NCBI GenBank assembly: GCA_028292105.1
Contig: JAQGMY010000063.1
Location: 1-40,185, forward strand
Length of the DNA stretch: 40,185 bases
Reading direction: 5' to 3'
Origin: Ramlibacter sp.
GTDB taxonomy: Bacteria; Pseudomonadota; Gammaproteobacteria; Burkholderiales; Burkholderiaceae_C
The notes under the pieces: generated by a model
The model's input: the letters and a program-made list of their open reading frames with translations, nothing else
What the model was told of the DNA's origin: nothing
The model's database searches: none
Part shown: positions 35,976-40,185 of the stretch, piece after piece
Numbering within the stretch: position 1 is the first letter of the stretch
How the letters are laid out: every line of letters starts with the position of its first letter
Made by a program: the position numbers and the translations under genes

Positions 35976-37085
35976 ATGAGCGATGTCTTCAGCACCACCG
36001 TGCTTTGCATGGATTGCAGCGAACGCAGGCACGACCTGGAGGGCACCGGCCACCACGTGATCGACTGCCGCGAGGACACCACCCTGCCGGGCTATTGCGT
36101 GCTGCGGTACACGCGGCCCGCGGCACCGAACGCCGCCCAGCGCATCGCGATGCCGGCCACCCAGGCGCAAGCCGCACTGGCGATCGTCAACATCTTCGAG
36201 ACCGGGTCGGTGCGTGGCGACTACAGCGCCGTCACCGTGCTGCCCGGCGACACCGGGCGCCTGACCTTCGGCCGGGCCCAGACCACCCTCGGTTCGGGCA
36301 ACCTCCAGCTGCTGATCGAGCGCTATTGCGGCGCCGCCGGCGCGCGCTTCGGCGCCCGGCTGCGGGGCTGGCTGCCGGCCTTGACCGCCCGCAGCGTCGC
36401 CGCCGACCAGGACATCAAGCTGCACAACCTGCTGCGCGCCAGCGCCGACGACCCGGTGATGCGCGACGTGCAGGACGCCTTCTTCGACGAGCTGTACTGG
36501 GAGCCGGCGCTGCGTGCCGCCACGCGCCTGGGACTGGGCTCCCCGCTGGCGGTGGCGGTGGTCTACGACAGCTGGGTGCATGGCTCCTGGGCGCCGCTGC
36601 GCGACCGCGCCAGCGCCGCCGGCGCGCTGGACCAGGTCGGCGAACACGAATGGGTGCAACGCTACGTGCGGCTGCGCCGGGACTGGTTGGGCTCCCATCC
36701 CAATCCCCTGCTGCGCAAGACGGTGTACCGCATGGACGCGTTCCAGCGCCTGATCGACCAGGGTGCGTGGGGCCTGCCCTTGCCGCTGGTGGTGCGCGGC
36801 CGGGAGCTGTCGCTGGAGACACTCGCCGCGATGCCGCCGGGCTGCTACGACGGCCCGCCGCCCGGCACCCGCGCCCTCGCCGTGCAGTCGCCCTTGCAGC
36901 GCGGCCTGGACGTGCGGCTGGTGCAACTGGCCCTGTCGGACCAGGGGTGCGACATCCGCGCGGACGGCATCTTCGGCACTTCGTCGGCGAGGTTCATCCG
37001 CGCCTTCCAGCGTGCCAGCGAGCTGCCGGAAACCGGCGCGGCGGATGCGGTGGTGATCCACCGGCTGATCGGCATGGACGCGTAG
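35976..37085 (+). CDS. GH46/lysozyme-like domain plus peptidoglycan-binding domain protein
   Basis: ALAIVNIFETGSVRGDYSAVTVLPGDTGRLTFGRAQTTLGSGNLQLLIERYC...LAVAVVYDSWVHGSW; C-terminal SPLQRGLDVRLVQLALSDQGCDIRADGIFGTSSARFIRAFQ (PG_binding_1-like). Confidence 0.75.
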   Translation: MSDVFSTTVLCMDCSERRHDLEGTGHHVIDCREDTTLPGYCVLRYTRPAAPNAAQRIAMPATQAQAALAIVNIFETGSVRGDYSAVTVLPGDTGRLTFGRAQTTLGSGNLQLLIERYCGAAGARFGARLRGWLPALTARSVAADQDIKLHNLLRASADDPVMRDVQDAFFDELYWEPALRAATRLGLGSPLAVAVVYDSWVHGSWAPLRDRASAAGALDQVGEHEWVQRYVRLRRDWLGSHPNPLLRKTVYRMDAFQRLIDQGAWGLPLPLVVRGRELSLETLAAMPPGCYDGPPPGTRALAVQSPLQRGLDVRLVQLALSDQGCDIRADGIFGTSSARFIRAFQRASELPETGAADAVVIHRLIGMDA

Positions 37086-37186
37086 CCCGCGCCTGGCTGG
37101 GTTCTCCCTATATCGGCTGCGGCCCCGCGGCCGTAGATTGCTCCACGAGCCGCTACACCCGACCGCGGCCCGAAGGAGACCAAAGC

Positions 37187-38170
37187 ATGCCCCGTCCCTC
37201 CCGCCGTTGCCTCCTGGCCGGCGCCTTCGCTGCCGTTGCACTCGCAGCCACCGCGTTGCCTGCCGTGGCGCAGACCTATCCGGCGCGGCCCATCACCCTG
37301 ATCGTTCCGTGGGGTGCCGGCGGCGGCACCGACGCCACCGCGCGGATCATCGCCAGCCTGATGGAGAAGGACCTGGGGCAACCGGTCACGGTGGTGAACC
37401 GCACCGGCGGCAGTGGCGTCGTCGGCCATGCGGCCATCGCCGCGGCGCCGCCGGACGGCTACACCATCGGCCTGGCCACGGTCGAAATCAGCATGATGCA
37501 CTGGCAGGGCCTCACCGAGCTGAGCGGCGCCTCGTACACGCCCATCGGCCTGGTGAACGCCGACGCGGCGGGCATCCAGGTGCGGGCCGACGCGCCCTAC
37601 AAGAACGTGCGCGACCTGCTGGCCGCCATCAAGGCCAACCCGGGCAAGCTCAAGGCCTCGGGCACCGGCCAGGGCGGCATCTGGCACCTGGCGCTGGCCG
37701 GGCTGCTGCGCGACCAGAAGATCGACCCGGCGGCGGTGCCCTGGGTACCGAGCAATGGCGCCGCGCCGGGGCTGCAGGACATGGTGGCCGGCGGCATCGA
37801 GATCGCGCCCGTGTCACTGCCGGAAGCGCGCTCGCTGATCGACGCGGGCAAGGTGCGCAGCCTGGCCGTGATGAGTGACAAGCCGGCCGCGCTGTATCCC
37901 AACGTGCCGACGCTGAAGGCCGCGCTCGGCAGCGACTGGCAAATGGCCGCCTGGCGCGGCATCGTCGCCCCCAGGAACGTGCCGGCCGACATCCGCGACA
38001 AGCTGGCCGCCAGCGTGCGCAAGGTCGCCAACAGCAAGGAATACCAGGACTTCATGGCCAGCCGCGGCTTCGGCGTGGTCTACGCCGGGCCGGAAGACTT
38101 CGGCCGCTTCATGGCCAAATCCGACGCCGAACTGGGCGCGACGATGAAGGCCGTGGGCATCGCCAAGTGA
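37187..38170 (+). CDS. TTT-family (Bug/TctC-like) substrate-binding protein
   Basis: Signal peptide; YPARPITLIVPWGAGGGTDATARIIASLMEKDLGQPVTVVNRTGGSGVVGHAAIAAAPPDGYTIGLATVE; gaaggag RBS. Confidence 0.93.
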   Translation: MPRPSRRCLLAGAFAAVALAATALPAVAQTYPARPITLIVPWGAGGGTDATARIIASLMEKDLGQPVTVVNRTGGSGVVGHAAIAAAPPDGYTIGLATVEISMMHWQGLTELSGASYTPIGLVNADAAGIQVRADAPYKNVRDLLAAIKANPGKLKASGTGQGGIWHLALAGLLRDQKIDPAAVPWVPSNGAAPGLQDMVAGGIEIAPVSLPEARSLIDAGKVRSLAVMSDKPAALYPNVPTLKAALGSDWQMAAWRGIVAPRNVPADIRDKLAASVRKVANSKEYQDFMASRGFGVVYAGPEDFGRFMAKSDAELGATMKAVGIAK

Positions 38171-38177
38171 CGGCCGT

Positions 38178-38276
38178 CGTCATCCGCGCGCAGGCGGGAA
38201 TCCGGGGCTACAAGGCTGTCCGCGCGCGGACCGTTGCAGGCGGGCGCTCCGGGTTCCCGCCTCCGCGGAAATGACG
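38178..38276. repeat. Palindromic repeat element within the TTT operon (left arm 38178-38206, right arm 38249-38276)
   Basis: cgtcatccgcgcgcaggcgggaatccggg versus reverse complement of right arm cgtcatttccgcggaggcgggaacccgg. Confidence 0.75.
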
Positions 38277-38284
38277 TCGCAGCC

Positions 38285-38758
38285 ATGAAACTCAACGACG
38301 CCATTTTTGGCCTGCTGTTGATGGTGCTGGGGACGACCGTGCTGGTCGCCATCCAGGGCTACCCGAAGATCCCCGGGCAGCCGGTCGGTCCGGCACTCTT
38401 TCCCGGCCTGATCGCCGCCGGTCTTTTCATCGGCGGCGTGCTGCTGGTGGCGCGCGGCTGGCGCGACCGGCGCGAGCAGCCATGGCTGGTGTGGGACGAC
38501 TGGGTGCGCTCGCCGCGGCACGGGCTGGCGCTGGTGGTGCTGCTCGGATCCATCCTGTTCTACATCCTCGCCTCCGAGACGCTCGGCTTCCTGATCACGG
38601 CGACGCTGATCCTGATCGCGCTGTTCCTGGTGCTGCGGGTCGCGCCGGTGAAGGCGCTGACGATCGCCGTGGTCGCCACGCTGCTGATCCACGCGGCCTT
38701 CTACAAGCTGCTGCGCGTGCCGCTGCCCTGGGGCGTGTTGAAGGAGTACGCCTGGTGA
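38285..38758 (+). CDS. TTT small membrane subunit, TctB family
   Basis: MKLNDAIFGLLLMVLGTTVLVAIQGYPKIPGQPVGPALFPGLIAAGLFIGGVLLVARGW; four hydrophobic segments. Confidence 0.9.
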   Translation: MKLNDAIFGLLLMVLGTTVLVAIQGYPKIPGQPVGPALFPGLIAAGLFIGGVLLVARGWRDRREQPWLVWDDWVRSPRHGLALVVLLGSILFYILASETLGFLITATLILIALFLVLRVAPVKALTIAVVATLLIHAAFYKLLRVPLPWGVLKEYAW

Positions 38759-40185
38759 CCACCAGCGCCGCGATCCTCCAGGCGTTCTCCATGGTGTTCG
38801 AGCCGGGCACCCTCATCGCGATGTTGCTGGCGGCGCTGTTCGGGCTGTTCGTGGGGGCCGTGCCGGGGCTCACCGCCACCATGGCCACCGCGCTGCTGGT
38901 GCCGGTGACCTTCTTCATGGCGCCGATCCCGGCGATCGCCACCATCGTCACCGCCACCGCGATGGCGATCTTTTCCGGCGACATCCCGGGCTGCCTGCTG
39001 CGCATACCGGGCACGCCGGCGTCGGCCGCGTACACGGACGAAGCGTATGCCATGACACGCAAGGGCGAAGCCGAGAAGGCGCTGGGCGCGGGCCTGGTCT
39101 TCTCCGCCATTGGCGGCCTGTTCGGCACCGCCGTGTTGATCGTCGCCGCGCCGGCGCTCGCCGAATTCGCGCTGCATTTCAGCTCGTTCGAGTACTTCTG
39201 GCTGGTGCTGCTCGGCCTGACCTGCGCGGTCTTCATCACCAGCGACCAGCCGCTCAAGGGCGTGATCACGCTGTTGCTCGGGCTGCTGGTCGCCTGCGTG
39301 GGCCTCGGCAATCCCGGCGGGTATCCGCGCTTCACCTTCGGCAACGCGGAGATGACGGGCGGCATCGGGATGATCGCCATGATGATCGGCATGTTCGCCA
39401 TCTCGGAGGTGATCCGCTTCGTGCTGGACACCAGCCCGCCGGCGGAGCTGGTGGTCGAGAAGGTGGGCAACGTGCTCAAGGGGCAGTGGGCGCTGGCGAA
39501 GAAGTATCCGGTGCAGATCCTGCGCGGCAGCGTGCTGGGCACCGCCGTGGGCGCCCTGCCCGGCGCCGGCGCCGACATCGCCGCCTGGATGTCTTATGCG
39601 ATGAGCAAGAAGTTCTCCAGGGAGCCGGAGAAGTTCGGCACCGGGCACGTCGAGGGCATCGTCGAATCCGGCTCCGCCAACAACAGCGCGCTGGCCGGTG
39701 CCTGGATCCCGGCGCTGGTGTTCGGCATCCCGGGGGACTCGATCACGGCCATCGTCATCGGCGTGCTGTACATGAAGAACATGAATCCGGGGCCGGCGCT
39801 TTTCACTACCAACCCGCAGAACATCTACGCGGTGTTCCTGCTGTTCATCCTGGCCAACATCATCATGATCCCGCTCGGCATCCTGTGCATCAAGGTGTCC
39901 AGGCGCATCCTGAAGGTGCCGCGCAACGTGCTGATGCCGCTGATCCTGCTGTTCTGCATCGTCGGCACCTTCGCCATCAACAACTCGCTGTTCGAGGTGT
40001 CGGTGATGCTGGTGGCCGGCATCGTCGCCTACGTGCTGGAGGCGAACCGCTTCCCGATCGCGCCGGCGATCCTGGGCGTGGTGCTGGGCGGGATGCTCGA
40101 GGAGAACTTCATCACCTCGATGATCAAGTCGGACGGCAACCTGTCGGCCTTCATGGCGCGGCCGATCGCCGCGGCGCTGGCGGTG
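38755..40185 (+). CDS. TTT large permease, TctA family (GTG start; truncated by the window edge)
   Basis: Translation from GTG 38755 is open to 40185: GLFVGAVPGLTATMATALLVPVTFFM...PGDIPGCLLRIPGTPASAAYT-like region, GALPGAGADIAAWMSYAMSKKFS; absent from the supplied ORF track; 4-nt overlap with tctB. Confidence 0.92.
   Translation, partial: MTTSAAILQAFSMVFEPGTLIAMLLAALFGLFVGAVPGLTATMATALLVPVTFFMAPIPAIATIVTATAMAIFSGDIPGCLLRIPGTPASAAYTDEAYAMTRKGEAEKALGAGLVFSAIGGLFGTAVLIVAAPALAEFALHFSSFEYFWLVLLGLTCAVFITSDQPLKGVITLLLGLLVACVGLGNPGGYPRFTFGNAEMTGGIGMIAMMIGMFAISEVIRFVLDTSPPAELVVEKVGNVLKGQWALAKKYPVQILRGSVLGTAVGALPGAGADIAAWMSYAMSKKFSREPEKFGTGHVEGIVESGSANNSALAGAWIPALVFGIPGDSITAIVIGVLYMKNMNPGPALFTTNPQNIYAVFLLFILANIIMIPLGILCIKVSRRILKVPRNVLMPLILLFCIVGTFAINNSLFEVSVMLVAGIVAYVLEANRFPIAPAILGVVLGGMLEENFITSMIKSDGNLSAFMARPIAAALAV

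Noticed and set aside
37086-37186. GC-rich dyad ctgcggccccgcggccg upstream of the TTT binding protein as a terminator or operator
   Set aside because: Imperfect pairing in a very GC-rich background, no U-tract; not distinguishable from chance by eye
38595-39648. Minus-strand ORFs (327 and 315 aa) at the right end
   Set aside because: Antisense to TctB/TctA; the plus strand from GTG 38755 encodes clear TctA motifs although it is missing from the ORF track
1-40185. CRISPR array, tRNA/rRNA, transposase, integrase or prophage
   Set aside because: No regularly spaced direct repeats, RNA gene signatures or mobile-element proteins were recognised on either strand; small tRNA-like structures cannot be fully excluded without a covariance-model scan

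Overview
GC-rich (about 70% by eye) bacterial chromosome segment, probably Burkholderiales/Comamonadaceae-like judged from gene content. It is dense, mostly core-type DNA: relA (5' part), alpha/beta hydrolase, metallophosphoesterase, diacylglycerol-kinase-like protein, SIMPL protein, ompR-envZ, ispDF, mfd, serB, MFS transporters, pssA-like synthase, thpR-like phosphodiesterase, FHA protein, M23 peptidase plus L,D-transpeptidase, PAS hybrid histidine kinase plus PBP1-type penicillin-binding protein, sui1/yciH-like factor, and two tripartite tricarboxylate transporter (TTT) loci. I saw no rRNA, tRNA, CRISPR array, transposase or prophage. The most interesting unexplained items are: nested perfect inverted repeats upstream of ompR; several unrelated palindromic intergenic elements, one of which supplies the ispF stop codon and another of which sits inside the TTT operon; a three-gene cassette of small unknown proteins (two DUF5985-like membrane proteins plus a wHTH-like protein); an orphan protein with an internal duplicated motif beside DUF2721/FHA genes; and a signal-peptide-less GH46-like/peptidoglycan-binding protein. 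No clearly novel multi-gene system is proven. All family assignments come from reading sequence motifs by eye, without database searches.
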